From Spirochaetia bacterium UBA5368 (GTDB taxonomy: Bacteria; Spirochaetota; UBA4802; UBA5368), in NCBI GenBank assembly GCA_002407865.1, contig DHPI01000060.1, positions 17,267 to 31,291 on the forward strand: a DNA stretch of 14,025 nucleotides, in the 5' to 3' direction. The translations under genes and the position numbers were made by a program. The notes below the pieces were generated by a model that saw nothing but the letters and a program-made list of their open reading frames with translations, did not search any database and was not told the DNA's origin. Below, in pieces: positions 5,745 to 13,302 of this stretch (positions are counted from its first letter, which is position 1; each line of letters starts with the position of its first letter).

Positions 5745-6805
5745 TGGATAAAAAACTCATCAAGGGCAATATAGCCCTCGCTGAAGGGGCCATACAGGCG
5801 GGATGCCGCTTTTACTTCGGATACCCGATTACGCCTCAGAACGACATCCCCGAATATCTGGCGAAACAACTCCCGAAATGCGGCGGCACGTTCATCCCCG
5901 CAGAGAGCGAAATCGCGTCAATCAACATGGTCATGGGCGCGTCCGCATCTGGAAAAAGGGCAATGACATCATCGTCGGGCCCCGGCATATCGCTGATGCA
6001 GGAAGGCATATCGTACCTTGCAGGATCTGAGCTTCCCGCCGTCATTGTGAATATTATGCGCTGCGGGCCAGGACTGGGCGGCATAGCCCCCACGCAGGGC
6101 GACTATAACCAGGCGGTGCACGGCGGCGGCCACGGCGATTACAAGAATATTGTACTGGCGCCCGCGTCAGTGCAGGAGATGTTCGACCTCACTATAAAGG
6201 CGTTCGAGCTTGCCGACAAATACCGCAATCCGGCAATGATACTGGCCGACGCAATGATAGGCCAGTTTCAGGAGCCATGCAGGCTTTCGCCCCTGAAGCC
6301 GGTGGAGTATCCCGAGAAGCCGTGGTCGCTTACCGGCGCGAAGGGCCGAAAACCACAGCTTCTGAAATCGCTGTACCTCGGCGATAACGAACAGGAAGAG
6401 CACAACCTTCTTTTAAAGAAGAAATATGATGAGATACAGCAGCGCGAGGCGCTGTGCGAGATGCAGAACCTCGACGACGCGGAGATCATGGTCATCGCGT
6501 TCGGCACGCCGTCGCGCGTGGCGAAGACCGCGATCCGTCAGGCGCGAAAACTCGGCGTAAAGGTCGGATTGCTTCGTCCGATCACGCTTTTCCCGTTTCC
6601 CGAAAAGGAAATATACGAATGCTCATCCCGCGTAAAAAAGATTCTTGTGGTAGAGATGAACACGGGGCAGATGGTCCGCGACGTACGGATTGCCGCGCAT
6701 AAGGACGCAGCCATATCATTTTACGGCCGTCCGGGCGGCGGCTTCCCCTATCCCGACGACGTTCTTGCTGAAATTAAAAAGGCTATGGAGGGTAACGAAC
6801 GATGA
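5744..6805 (+). CDS. vorB: 2-oxoacid:ferredoxin oxidoreductase alpha subunit (VorB type)
   Basis: The 353-residue alpha subunit of a cytoplasmic 2-oxoacid:ferredoxin oxidoreductase, which converts a 2-oxoacid and CoA to acyl-CoA, CO2 and reduced ferredoxin. It carries the pyrimidine-binding (PYR) domain for thiamine diphosphate, about residues 1-200, with YPITPQNDIPE (27-37), a conserved Glu in PAESEIASINMV and TSSSGPGISLMQEG. The second domain, about residues 235-340, begins with AEIMVIAFGT and has the family's GLLRPITLFPFPE turn. The N-terminal half matches very closely the proteins usually annotated as 3-methyl-2-oxobutanoate dehydrogenase subunit VorB, but that name covers enzymes whose substrate is often untested, so 2-oxoglutarate is also possible. 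Length is normal for the family. It overlaps the delta gene by one base and the beta gene by 4 (ATGA). Confidence 0.93.
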   Translation: MDKKLIKGNIALAEGAIQAGCRFYFGYPITPQNDIPEYLAKQLPKCGGTFIPAESEIASINMVMGASASGKRAMTSSSGPGISLMQEGISYLAGSELPAVIVNIMRCGPGLGGIAPTQGDYNQAVHGGGHGDYKNIVLAPASVQEMFDLTIKAFELADKYRNPAMILADAMIGQFQEPCRLSPLKPVEYPEKPWSLTGAKGRKPQLLKSLYLGDNEQEEHNLLLKKKYDEIQQREALCEMQNLDDAEIMVIAFGTPSRVAKTAIRQARKLGVKVGLLRPITLFPFPEKEIYECSSRVKKILVVEMNTGQMVRDVRIAAHKDAAISFYGRPGGGFPYPDDVLAEIKKAMEGNER

Positions 6806-7554
6806 ATGCAGTATTTAAACGGCCGCCGACCCTCAAGGATACCTACACGCACTTTTGCCCGGGCTGCACGCACGGCATTGCGCACAGACTGATAGCGGAA
6901 GTGCTCGATGAAATGCAGATTGTCGACAAAACCATCGGCATACCCGGCGTGGGGTGTTGCGTGTTTCTGTATAATTATTTTCCAATCGACGTGCTCGAAG
7001 CGCCGCACGGCAGGGCTCCCGCGTGCGCGACGGGAATGAAGCGCGCACAACCTGACAAGATAATATTCGCGTACCAGGGCGACGGCGACATGGCGGCGAT
7101 CGGAACATCCGAGATCATTCACGCCGCAAACCGGGGCGAGAACGTCACGGTGTTTTTTATCAACAACACCGTATACGGCATGACCGGCGGACAGATGGCA
7201 CCGACGACGCTGCTGGGCCAGCAGACCACCACGAGCCCCTACGGGAGAAATTTTCAGACCGAGGGGTATCCCATCAAGATGGCAGAGATGCTGGCAACGC
7301 TCGAGGGCGTGGCGTATTCAACACGCGTGGCGCTCCATTCGCCAAAGCATGTGAACCAGGCAAAAAAGGCCGTGCGAAAGGCCCTTGAAATGCAGATCAA
7401 CGAAATGGGTTTCTCGATGGTCGAGTTTCTTTCCACCTGCAACACGAACTGGCGCGTGTCGCCGCTGGAGGCGCTGAAGGTGCTTGAAAACGAGATGATC
7501 CCATACTACCCGCTGGGCGTCTTCAAGGAGCGCACAGGCAAGGATTTTCTATAA
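6802..7554 (+). CDS. korB: 2-oxoacid:ferredoxin oxidoreductase beta subunit (TPP-binding)
   Basis: The 250-residue beta subunit binds the diphosphate end of thiamine diphosphate and a [4Fe-4S] cluster. The TPP motif is GDGDMAAIG (93-101) with the Mg-ligand Asn about 26-28 residues later in FFINNTVYGMTGGQ. Cluster ligands are visible as Cys19 and Cys22 in FCPGC, Cys52 in GVGCC and Cys213 in STCNTNW, the four positions known in this family. Nearly all family hallmarks are intact, so an active enzyme is expected. The ATG overlaps the alpha stop by 4 bases. After the TAA comes a GC-rich hairpin with a T-run before the gamma subunit, an unusual gap in an otherwise tightly packed operon. The symbol names the role; whether the enzyme is the Kor or Vor type cannot be told from the sequence alone. 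Confidence 0.93.
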   Translation: MNAVFKRPPTLKDTYTHFCPGCTHGIAHRLIAEVLDEMQIVDKTIGIPGVGCCVFLYNYFPIDVLEAPHGRAPACATGMKRAQPDKIIFAYQGDGDMAAIGTSEIIHAANRGENVTVFFINNTVYGMTGGQMAPTTLLGQQTTTSPYGRNFQTEGYPIKMAEMLATLEGVAYSTRVALHSPKHVNQAKKAVRKALEMQINEMGFSMVEFLSTCNTNWRVSPLEALKVLENEMIPYYPLGVFKERTGKDFL

Positions 7555-7597
7555 CACCCTCACCCGCCGGCCGCCCGGCGGGCGGTGTAACATTTTT
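7554..7597 (+). terminator. Hairpin with T-run between beta and gamma subunit genes
   Basis: CCCGCCGG (7563-7570) and CCGGCGGG (7575-7582) form a perfect 8-bp stem with a 4-base loop. Outside it ACACC (7554-7558) can pair with GGTGT (7584-7588) across a small internal loop, and a T5 run follows at 7593-7597. The shape is that of a weak intrinsic terminator or attenuator. Because the gamma subunit is needed by the same complex, partial read-through or transcript processing that sets subunit ratios is the likely role. Alternatively the hairpin only protects the upstream message. Confidence 0.55.
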
Positions 7598-7630
7598 CCA
7601 TTCCCCGGTACAGGGGCGGGATGAGGTAAC

Positions 7631-7636
7631 GGAGGT
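7631..7636 (+). promoter_or_regulatory. Strong ribosome-binding site deciding a TTG start
   Basis: GGAGGT lies 5 bases before the TTG at 7642. This perfect Shine-Dalgarno match supports TTG initiation over the downstream in-frame ATG at 7660, which has no such site and would delete the first conserved strand of the protein. Confidence 0.75.
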
Positions 7637-7641
7637 GCACT

Positions 7642-8193
7642 TTGTATTACGATGTCATAATGGCCGGATTCGGCGGTCAGGGAATTCAGATAATCAGCCA
7701 GATCGTCGCTGTTGCGGCAATCAGGAAGGGGCTTAACGTCACCTACCTGCCCTCATACGGTGTGGAAAAGCGCGGGGGAAGAACCAACGTCACAATGGTA
7801 ATTTCCGACGGAGAAATCGGGTCGCCGGTAATCAATCACCCCCGGTGCGTCATCGCGATGGATCGTGTCGCGCTTGAAAAATATCAGCCGCAGGTTATTG
7901 AAAACGGCCTCATGATAGCAAACACGAGCCTCGTTCCAGACGATATGTGCAACCGACCCGGGATAACATCGCTGAAACTTCGGTGCAACGAGGAGGCCCT
8001 GGCGCTTGGCAGCGCACGGCTTTCGAACATGATTGCACTCGGCGCGTTCATTGAGCGCACCGGCTTTCTCAACTACGACGAGATAGAAGCGGTACTGCCC
8101 GACGTGGTGCCGGAACGTCTTAAAAAAACAATTCCCTCGAACCTTGAGGCAGTGAGGCGGGGTATCGAAATCGCCTCGAACGGAAAAAAATAA
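7642..8193 (+). CDS. korC: 2-oxoacid:ferredoxin oxidoreductase gamma subunit
   Basis: A 183-residue gamma subunit, the Rossmann-like catalytic domain of pyruvate/ketoisovalerate oxidoreductases that closes over the CoA site. The start YYDVIMAGFGGQG (residues 2-14) holds the invariant glycine-rich loop, followed by the signature PSYGVEKRGGRTNVTMVISDGEIGSP (about 33-58, here cited by its key residues Pro33, Tyr35, Gly36, Arg41, Gly42, Gly43). Length is normal. The TTG start is chosen because of the ideal GGAGGT just upstream and because it keeps the first beta strand. The gene is separated from the beta subunit by 87 bases with a hairpin. It ends 42 bases before the convergent exporter operon. 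Confidence 0.93.
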   Translation: MYYDVIMAGFGGQGIQIISQIVAVAAIRKGLNVTYLPSYGVEKRGGRTNVTMVISDGEIGSPVINHPRCVIAMDRVALEKYQPQVIENGLMIANTSLVPDDMCNRPGITSLKLRCNEEALALGSARLSNMIALGAFIERTGFLNYDEIEAVLPDVVPERLKKTIPSNLEAVRRGIEIASNGKK

Positions 8194-8232
8194 TCCCGAG
8201 GGGACATTCCGCGTTTTTTCCGATCCCCCCGG
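8181..8232. terminator. Candidate bidirectional terminator between convergent operons
   Basis: Two overlapping inverted repeats lie between the convergent stops. CGGAAAAAA (8181-8189) matches TTTTTTCCG (8214-8222) perfectly, and CCGAGGGGA (8196-8204) pairs with TCCCCCCGG (8224-8232) with one mismatch. The first overlaps the end of the gamma subunit gene. The A- and T-tracts on either side suit termination in both directions. The repeats are certain; the function is inferred from the convergent position. Confidence 0.4.
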
Positions 8233-8235
8233 CGT

Positions 8236-9162
8236 TCACACCCCCATGCGCCGCGCGTGGGTCACGAACACATCCTCCAGCGTGGGAGAAATCCGTTCTA
8301 TCCGGTAGCCCGAAATCCCTTTTGCAGAAAGCGCCCTGCGCAGCGCCTTCTCAAGCGGAAAATCCCTGTCGCAGAGAATATGGATATCACTGCCGAAAAT
8401 CGCCGCTTCCTTTATAAAATCGAGGCTGTCAATGTAATCGAACACACCGATGAAATCGGGCACCCGCAGCGCATAGACGCCATAGGGGAGCGACTCCTTA
8501 AGGTTTTTCGGCGTATCCAGCGCGATGATCTTGCCCGCGATGATAAGCGCCATGCGGCTGCAGTGCTCCGCCTCGTCCATGTAGTGCGTGGTGACAAAAA
8601 TCGTTTTGCCTTCGCGCGAAAATGAATAGATGATGTCCCAGAAATTACGGCGCATTATCGGATCGACACCCGACGTCGGCTCGTCAAGAAAGAGCACCGG
8701 CGGGTCGTGAAGAATGGCGCACCCCAGGGCGAGGCGCTGCTTGATGCCGCCGGGAAGGTTCTTCACCACGATATCCTTTCGCCGCCCTATCCCCGCCATA
8801 TCGGTCGCATTGCGCATCCGCGCGCGCAGCGTCCCTCCCTCGAGCCCGTAGATCGAGCCGTAAAACGTGAGATTTTCCTCGACAGTGAGATCATCGTAGA
8901 GGGAAAACCTCTGCGACATGTAGCCTATCGCCTGCTTGATATTTTCCTGCCCATTGATGATGTCAAAGCCAGACACCGTGCCGCTTCCCCCCGAAGGCGC
9001 GAGTATGCCGCACAGCATGCGGATGGTCGTGCTCTTGCCGGCGCCGTTGGGCCCCAGGAGGCCGAATATTTCGCCCTTTGCCACCGAAAAGCTGACGCCA
9101 TCCACGGCGGTGAAGTCGCCAAAGCGTTTCGTGAGATTGCTGACCGTCACCGAATGTTCCAT
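8236..9162 (-). CDS. ABC exporter ATP-binding subunit 2 (canonical H-loop)
   Basis: A 308-residue cytoplasmic ATPase of a YbhF-like ABC-2 exporter. It has Walker A GPNGAGKST (37-45), Q-loop YMSQRFSLYDDLT (about 81-93), a signature-like LPGGIKQRLALG (136-147, with Pro in place of the usual Ser), Walker B PVLFLDEPT (155-163) and H-loop His193 in TTHYMDEAE. Residues 215-308 are the C-terminal regulatory extension common in this family. It corresponds to the second nucleotide-binding half of fused YbhF, which also has a Pro in its signature (LPLG type). The true start is the ATG at 9162, although the frame is open to 9540: AGGAGG sits 8 bases upstream, and the ATG overlaps the permease stop as TAATG. 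It is the last gene of the operon. Confidence 0.93.
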   Translation of the reverse strand: MEHSVTVSNLTKRFGDFTAVDGVSFSVAKGEIFGLLGPNGAGKSTTIRMLCGILAPSGGSGTVSGFDIINGQENIKQAIGYMSQRFSLYDDLTVEENLTFYGSIYGLEGGTLRARMRNATDMAGIGRRKDIVVKNLPGGIKQRLALGCAILHDPPVLFLDEPTSGVDPIMRRNFWDIIYSFSREGKTIFVTTHYMDEAEHCSRMALIIAGKIIALDTPKNLKESLPYGVYALRVPDFIGVFDYIDSLDFIKEAAIFGSDIHILCDRDFPLEKALRRALSAKGISGYRIERISPTLEDVFVTHARRMGV

Positions 9163-10322
9163 TATTCCATCCTCCTGCTGAATCGCCGCACGCTCAGCGT
9201 AAGCAGTATGCCGCCAAGCAGCACCAGCGCGACGGCGTCGGGCCACAGCACGCTCATGCCGACACCCTTGAGAAATATGCCGCGGATAATCGTGATAAAG
9301 AACCTCAGCGGATTCAGCAGCGTGACCGCCTGGATTGAAAGCGGCATGGCGTAAATGGGAAATATGAATCCCGACAGTAAAATCGCGGGCACAAAAAACA
9401 GGAATGTCGAAAGCATCGCCTGCTGCTGCGTTTTCGACACGGTGGAGATATACAACCCCACCGCAAGCGTCGATACGATATAGAGCACCCCGGACACGAG
9501 CAGCAAGAGAAAGCTGCCGTTGAACGGAACGCCGAACCACCCGATGGTGATGAGCGCCACGATCACGATATCGAAAAAGCCGATGATGGCGAACGGCAGC
9601 GTTTTTCCCGCGACAAACTCGAGCGGCCGCAGCGGCGATACGATGATCTGCTCCATTGTTCCGGTCTCCCGCTCCTTCACCACCGACATCGACGTAAGCA
9701 TTATGGTGATGAGCGATATCAGCAGCCCAAGCACGCCGGGCAGAAAGAAGTTGCGCGATGCAAGATCGGGATTGAAGAGCGCCCGCTCCTCGATTGCGAT
9801 CGGCTGCTTCATCCGCATACCGCCCACGCCGCGGCTCACGACAAGTATTTTTATTTTTCGGGACAAATAGTCGAATGAAAAACCGGCGCTTATCTGGTTA
9901 ACGTACGCCATTATGACCGAGGCCCGGCTGGAATCGGTTCCGTCCAGGAGTATCTGCACTTCGGTGCTCCTTCCGGCCTTCACGTCTCTCGCAAAACCGC
10001 GCTTCACGTGCATAAAAACGTCGACCATTCCCGCATCGAGAAACCGCTCGGCCTCCGCGGCGGAGCGCACATACGCGTACGGTACAAAATATCCCGACGA
10101 AATGAATCCGCGGATAAAATCTCTGCTGACGGAAGTTTTATCCTCGTCGAGTACGGCTACCGGCACCTCGCCCACATCTGTGTTAACGGCGTACGCAAAG
10201 ATAAGCAACATCAGCACCGGGGCGCCGAAGAGCACGCCAAACATGCGCCTGTCGCGGAACACCTGTGTGAATTCCTTGACGAGCATGTTTTTCAAAATGT
10301 TTTTCCGCGGAAGTTTCATCAT
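9162..10322 (-). CDS. ABC-2 type exporter permease 2 (YbhS/YbhR-like)
   Basis: A 386-residue inner-membrane permease of the ABC-2 family. One membrane helix near residues 28-46 (VLFGAPVLMLLIFAYAV) is followed by a large periplasmic domain of about 160 residues, with the recurrent pattern LDEDKTSVSRDF and DGTDSSRASVIMAYV. About five membrane helices fill residues 190-375. The cytosolic coupling motif KERETGTMEQIIVSPL sits between the second and third helices. It is paralogous to the permease at 10431-11585, and the two probably form the heterodimeric pore. Two adjacent ATGs at 10322 and 10319 could both serve as start. The upstream sequence GGGATGA gives only a weak ribosome-binding site. There is a 108-base gap to the preceding permease. 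Substrate cannot be told from the sequence; family members export drugs, cations or lipids. Confidence 0.92.
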   Translation of the reverse strand: MMKLPRKNILKNMLVKEFTQVFRDRRMFGVLFGAPVLMLLIFAYAVNTDVGEVPVAVLDEDKTSVSRDFIRGFISSGYFVPYAYVRSAAEAERFLDAGMVDVFMHVKRGFARDVKAGRSTEVQILLDGTDSSRASVIMAYVNQISAGFSFDYLSRKIKILVVSRGVGGMRMKQPIAIEERALFNPDLASRNFFLPGVLGLLISLITIMLTSMSVVKERETGTMEQIIVSPLRPLEFVAGKTLPFAIIGFFDIVIVALITIGWFGVPFNGSFLLLLVSGVLYIVSTLAVGLYISTVSKTQQQAMLSTFLFFVPAILLSGFIFPIYAMPLSIQAVTLLNPLRFFITIIRGIFLKGVGMSVLWPDAVALVLLGGILLTLSVRRFSRRME

Positions 10323-10430
10323 TCATCCCAGTTATGCGTCGTATCTGCGCCGTTATGCGCAATTGCATTCATCATGCATACTCGTACGCGCCCTTCCCGC
10401 GTCGCGTTATCCGCGTACCATCGGCGCGCC

Positions 10431-11585
10431 TCATCCCTCCGGCAGCCGCAGCGTAAGCTTTTTCACGCTTACCGCGCACACCACCGCCGCGAAGACAAAC
10501 AGAAACACGATCTGCGTCCACAGCAGCGTTACACTGACACCCTTAAGAAATATGCCCTTCACCAGAACAATGAGGTACTTCGCGGGAATGAGATATGTGA
10601 TACCCTGAATGACGAGCGGCATGTTTTTGATCGGAAATATGAACCCCGACAGGATAAACGACGGCAGGTAGGTCACCACCATCGCCACCTGCACGGAGAG
10701 CACCTGCACCTTCGTCGCGGAGGATATCATCATGCCGAGCAACGAGGTGCCTATGAGGAAGAGCAGGGACACGAGATACAACTCGGTGAAGCTGCCCTTC
10801 AGCGGCACGCCGAACACGAAATACCCGAGGGCCAGCGTGACGATAACGTCGAAGAGCCCGATAAAAAGATAGGGCACCAGCTTGCCCGCGATCACCTCAA
10901 ATCCCCGCACCGGCGTGGTGATGAGCGTCTCCATGGTGCCCCGCTCCCACTCCCGCGAAATGGTGAGCGACGCGATAAGTGCGGATATGATGGCAAGCAC
11001 AAGCACGAGAAGCCCCGGGATAATGAAGTTTTTGCTCTGCAACTCCGGATTGTACAGGATGCGGCTCTTGATCTCGACAGGCATGCGAACGTTCGATATG
11101 CCAATGCGCTTCAGTTCGTCGCTTTTCACCGAAAGATTGAAATTATTGATAATCGCTTTGACATATCCCATGGCGACGGTCGCCGATGTTGAATCGGAGC
11201 CGTCGGCCAGAAGCTGCACCTCCACGTTCTTGCCGGCCTTGAAGCGCTTCTCGAAACCCACAGGCAGCACCAGCGCCATGGCGATATCGCCCGCATCGAT
11301 CAGCCTGTCGGCCTCGTCGTAGGTATCGATATACCGGTACACGCGCAGATACTCGGTATGCGAAAACTGCTCAAGAAATTTCCTGGACAGCGCGCTTTTG
11401 TCGCGGTCGAGCACCGCAATGCTCACGTTGGTAACGTCCACCGTAAGCGCGTAACCAAAGAGCATAATGAGGAGCGCCGGAGCAACCAGCGCGAGTATAA
11501 GGCTTCGCGTATCGCGGCGGATTTGCAGCCATTCCTTGCCCGCAATCGCGCCGATGCGCACCAGTGACAGCCGCAACCCCTTCAT
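10431..11585 (-). CDS. ABC-2 type exporter permease 1 (YbhS/YbhR-like)
   Basis: A 384-residue inner-membrane permease, paralogue of the next one. TM1 is about residues 28-47 (LILALVAPALLIMLFGYAL). A periplasmic domain follows, with LDRDKSALSRKF and DGSDSTSATVAMGYV. Five more membrane helices occupy about residues 185-370. The coupling motif SREWERGTMETLITTPV is present. The frame is open upstream to 11798, but the start is the ATG at 11585. It overlaps the stop of ATPase 1 as ATGA and has the very strong GGAGGAGGAG ribosome-binding stretch 6 bases upstream. It would pair with permease 2 and both ATPases. The stop at 10431 is itself part of an ATGA that opens a 20-codon reading frame, discussed in the findings. 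Confidence 0.93.
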   Translation of the reverse strand: MKGLRLSLVRIGAIAGKEWLQIRRDTRSLILALVAPALLIMLFGYALTVDVTNVSIAVLDRDKSALSRKFLEQFSHTEYLRVYRYIDTYDEADRLIDAGDIAMALVLPVGFEKRFKAGKNVEVQLLADGSDSTSATVAMGYVKAIINNFNLSVKSDELKRIGISNVRMPVEIKSRILYNPELQSKNFIIPGLLVLVLAIISALIASLTISREWERGTMETLITTPVRGFEVIAGKLVPYLFIGLFDVIVTLALGYFVFGVPLKGSFTELYLVSLLFLIGTSLLGMMISSATKVQVLSVQVAMVVTYLPSFILSGFIFPIKNMPLVIQGITYLIPAKYLIVLVKGIFLKGVSVTLLWTQIVFLFVFAAVVCAVSVKKLTLRLPEG

Positions 11586-12499
11586 GCTTTCTCCTCCTCC
11601 ATAATCTCCACGAAACAGTTCTCGAGCGTGGGCTCCCTGCGGCTGATTGCGCGCAGCGGGACACGGGCTTTCTTTAACAGCGCGCGTATTCTGCGCTCGG
11701 CGCCCGCCGCGTCGGCGGCGAACACACGCAGCATGGCCCCTTCGCGAATCACTGCGCCAAACCCGCCGGCGCGCCGCAGCGCCGCTTCGGCGTTCCACAC
11801 ATCGGCGGCCTCGATTTCGAGCATCGTTTTTTTCACGGACGACTTTATTTCAGACGGCGTCCCCAGCGCGGCGAACGCGCCGTTGTACATCAGCGCAACA
11901 CGGTTGCACCGCTCGGCCTCGTCGAGATACGCGGTGCTCACCACAATGGTGACGCCTTCGCCAAGGAGGTCGTAGAGAATCTTCCAGAACTCGCGGCGCG
12001 ACACGGGATCGACACCGTTCGTCGGCTCATCAAGAAGTATAAGACCGGGACTGTGCACCAGGCAGCAGGCCAACCCCAGTTTCTGTTTCATGCCGCCGGA
12101 GAGCTTCCCCGCCAGTCTGTCTTTAAACGGCTCCAGCCTGCTGAATTCGTACAGGCGCACCATGCGCGCCGATATCTCGCGGTACGGAACGTTGAACAGC
12201 CTGCCGAAAAAGCGTATATTTTCCTCGACCGTCAGGTCTTCGTACAACCCGAACCTCTGCGGCATGTAGGCGAGGTTCTCCTTTATGATGAAGGGATTGC
12301 GCCGCACATTGACGCCTGCGATCTCAATGCCGCCATCGTCGGGCAGAAGGATGCCCGCCATCAGGCGCAACAGCGTGCTCTTGCCGGCGCCGTCGGGCCC
12401 CACGATACCGAATATCTCGCCGCCCTTCACGGCAAACGAAAGCGACGATACCGCTTCAACGCCGCCGAAGCGCTTGCGGATGTTGCGCACCTCTATCAC
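11582..12499 (-). CDS. ABC exporter ATP-binding subunit 1 (degenerate H-loop)
   Basis: A 305-residue cytoplasmic ATPase matching the first nucleotide-binding half of YbhF-like proteins. Walker A is GPDGAGKST (34-42, with Asp where Asn is usual, as in YbhF/RbbA first halves). The Q-loop lies in YMPQRFGLYEDLT (about 78-90), the intact signature is LSGGMKQKLGLA (133-144), and Walker B is LILLDEPT (153-160). The H-loop reads VSTAYLDEAE, so the switch histidine is Ala190. This site should hydrolyse ATP poorly or only bind it, while its intact signature serves the other subunit. The start codon is GTG at 12499 in a GTGA overlap with the HlyD-type gene, with AGGAG 7-8 bases upstream. An ATGA overlap links it to permease 1. 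The C-terminal 100 residues are the usual extension. Confidence 0.93.
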   Translation of the reverse strand: MIEVRNIRKRFGGVEAVSSLSFAVKGGEIFGIVGPDGAGKSTLLRLMAGILLPDDGGIEIAGVNVRRNPFIIKENLAYMPQRFGLYEDLTVEENIRFFGRLFNVPYREISARMVRLYEFSRLEPFKDRLAGKLSGGMKQKLGLACCLVHSPGLILLDEPTNGVDPVSRREFWKILYDLLGEGVTIVVSTAYLDEAERCNRVALMYNGAFAALGTPSEIKSSVKKTMLEIEAADVWNAEAALRRAGGFGAVIREGAMLRVFAADAAGAERRIRALLKKARVPLRAISRREPTLENCFVEIMEEEKA

Positions 12500-13302
12500 C
12501 GCGCGTCTCCTGTCAGTAGAATTTCAGCGTCGGCCGGCATACCCGGCTTCAGGCTCATGTCGGGATTGTCGATCGCAAGCTTCACGGCGAACACCAGCTT
12601 GACGCGCTCCTCCTTCGTCTGTATCGTTTTCGGCGTAAATTCGGCCTTGTTGGATATCGCCACTACCGTGCCCGTGAACGCCCTCCCCGGGAACGAATCG
12701 ACAAACACGCGCGCCTTCTGTCCAAGCTTCACCAGACCAAGCTTTTTCTCGTTCACGTAGATGTGCATCCACGGACGGCGCAAGTCGGCCAGTGTCAGGA
12801 TGGGCGTGCCGGGAAATGCGATCTCTCCCACTTCCAGGCTGGTATCAAGCACCGTGCCCGCGATGGGCGAATAGATGACCGCGTTCTCTATCGATGCCGA
12901 CACCTGGTCGTATGCTGCCTTCGCAACGCGGTACGCGGTCTCAGCGTTATCGAGGTCCTTCTTCGACACCGAGCCCGTGGCATAGAGATCGCGTATCCTT
13001 CTCACATTTTTTTCCGCGTTGGCGAGGTTCGCCTCCGCGGAATAGCGCTGCGCGGAAAGTTCCTCGTATTCGAGCTTTGCGATAAGCTCGCCCTTTGCCG
13101 CCTGCGCGCCCTCCGGCTTCGGCAACTGCGCCACGCGCCCGGCGATCTTCGAGCTGATCTCGATCTCGGTCACCTCGATGGTGCCCGACCCCTCGATACG
13201 CGACGCATCGTCCCCGGAACTGCGGAACACTTCGAAATAGAGCGTAGCGGCTATCAATATCACGACAACGACGGCCAGCGGTATGAATTTCTTTTTGTCC
13301 AT
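12496..13302 (-). CDS. HlyD-family periplasmic membrane fusion protein (YbhG-like)
   Basis: A 268-residue adaptor that bridges the inner-membrane ABC exporter and the outer-membrane channel. Residues 6-24 form an uncleaved membrane anchor (FIPLAVVVVILIAATLYFE). The barrel/lipoyl part starts at GTIEVTEIEISSKIAGRV. A short alpha-hairpin covers about residues 82-140, with ATGSVSKKDLDNAETAY at its turn, then the second lipoyl half (IYSPIAGTVLDTSLEVGE) and a beta-barrel with FTPKTIQTKEERVKLVFAV and LKPGMPAD. All domains of the family are present though the hairpin is short. The ATG at 13302 shares a base with the stop of the TolC-like gene (TAATG) and has GGAGGA 9 bases upstream. Gene order and the FTPKT..T motif point to the YbhG branch. 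Confidence 0.93.
   Translation of the reverse strand: MDKKKFIPLAVVVVILIAATLYFEVFRSSGDDASRIEGSGTIEVTEIEISSKIAGRVAQLPKPEGAQAAKGELIAKLEYEELSAQRYSAEANLANAEKNVRRIRDLYATGSVSKKDLDNAETAYRVAKAAYDQVSASIENAVIYSPIAGTVLDTSLEVGEIAFPGTPILTLADLRRPWMHIYVNEKKLGLVKLGQKARVFVDSFPGRAFTGTVVAISNKAEFTPKTIQTKEERVKLVFAVKLAIDNPDMSLKPGMPADAEILLTGDAR

Noticed and set aside
9163..9540. N-terminal extension of ATPase 2 (126 residues)
   Set aside because: It lies wholly inside the permease 2 gene in another frame. The ATG at 9162 has a strong ribosome-binding site and starts just before the ATPase domain.
10008..11192. Plus-strand open frame of 394 codons across both permease genes
   Set aside because: It crosses two recognisable permeases and their intergenic gap on the opposite strand. 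The composition is Arg/His/Glu-rich and repetitive-looking, without any family feature.
11586..11798. N-terminal extension of permease 1
   Set aside because: It overlaps the end of ATPase 1 in another frame. The ATG at 11585 has GGAGGAGGAG upstream and an ATGA overlap.
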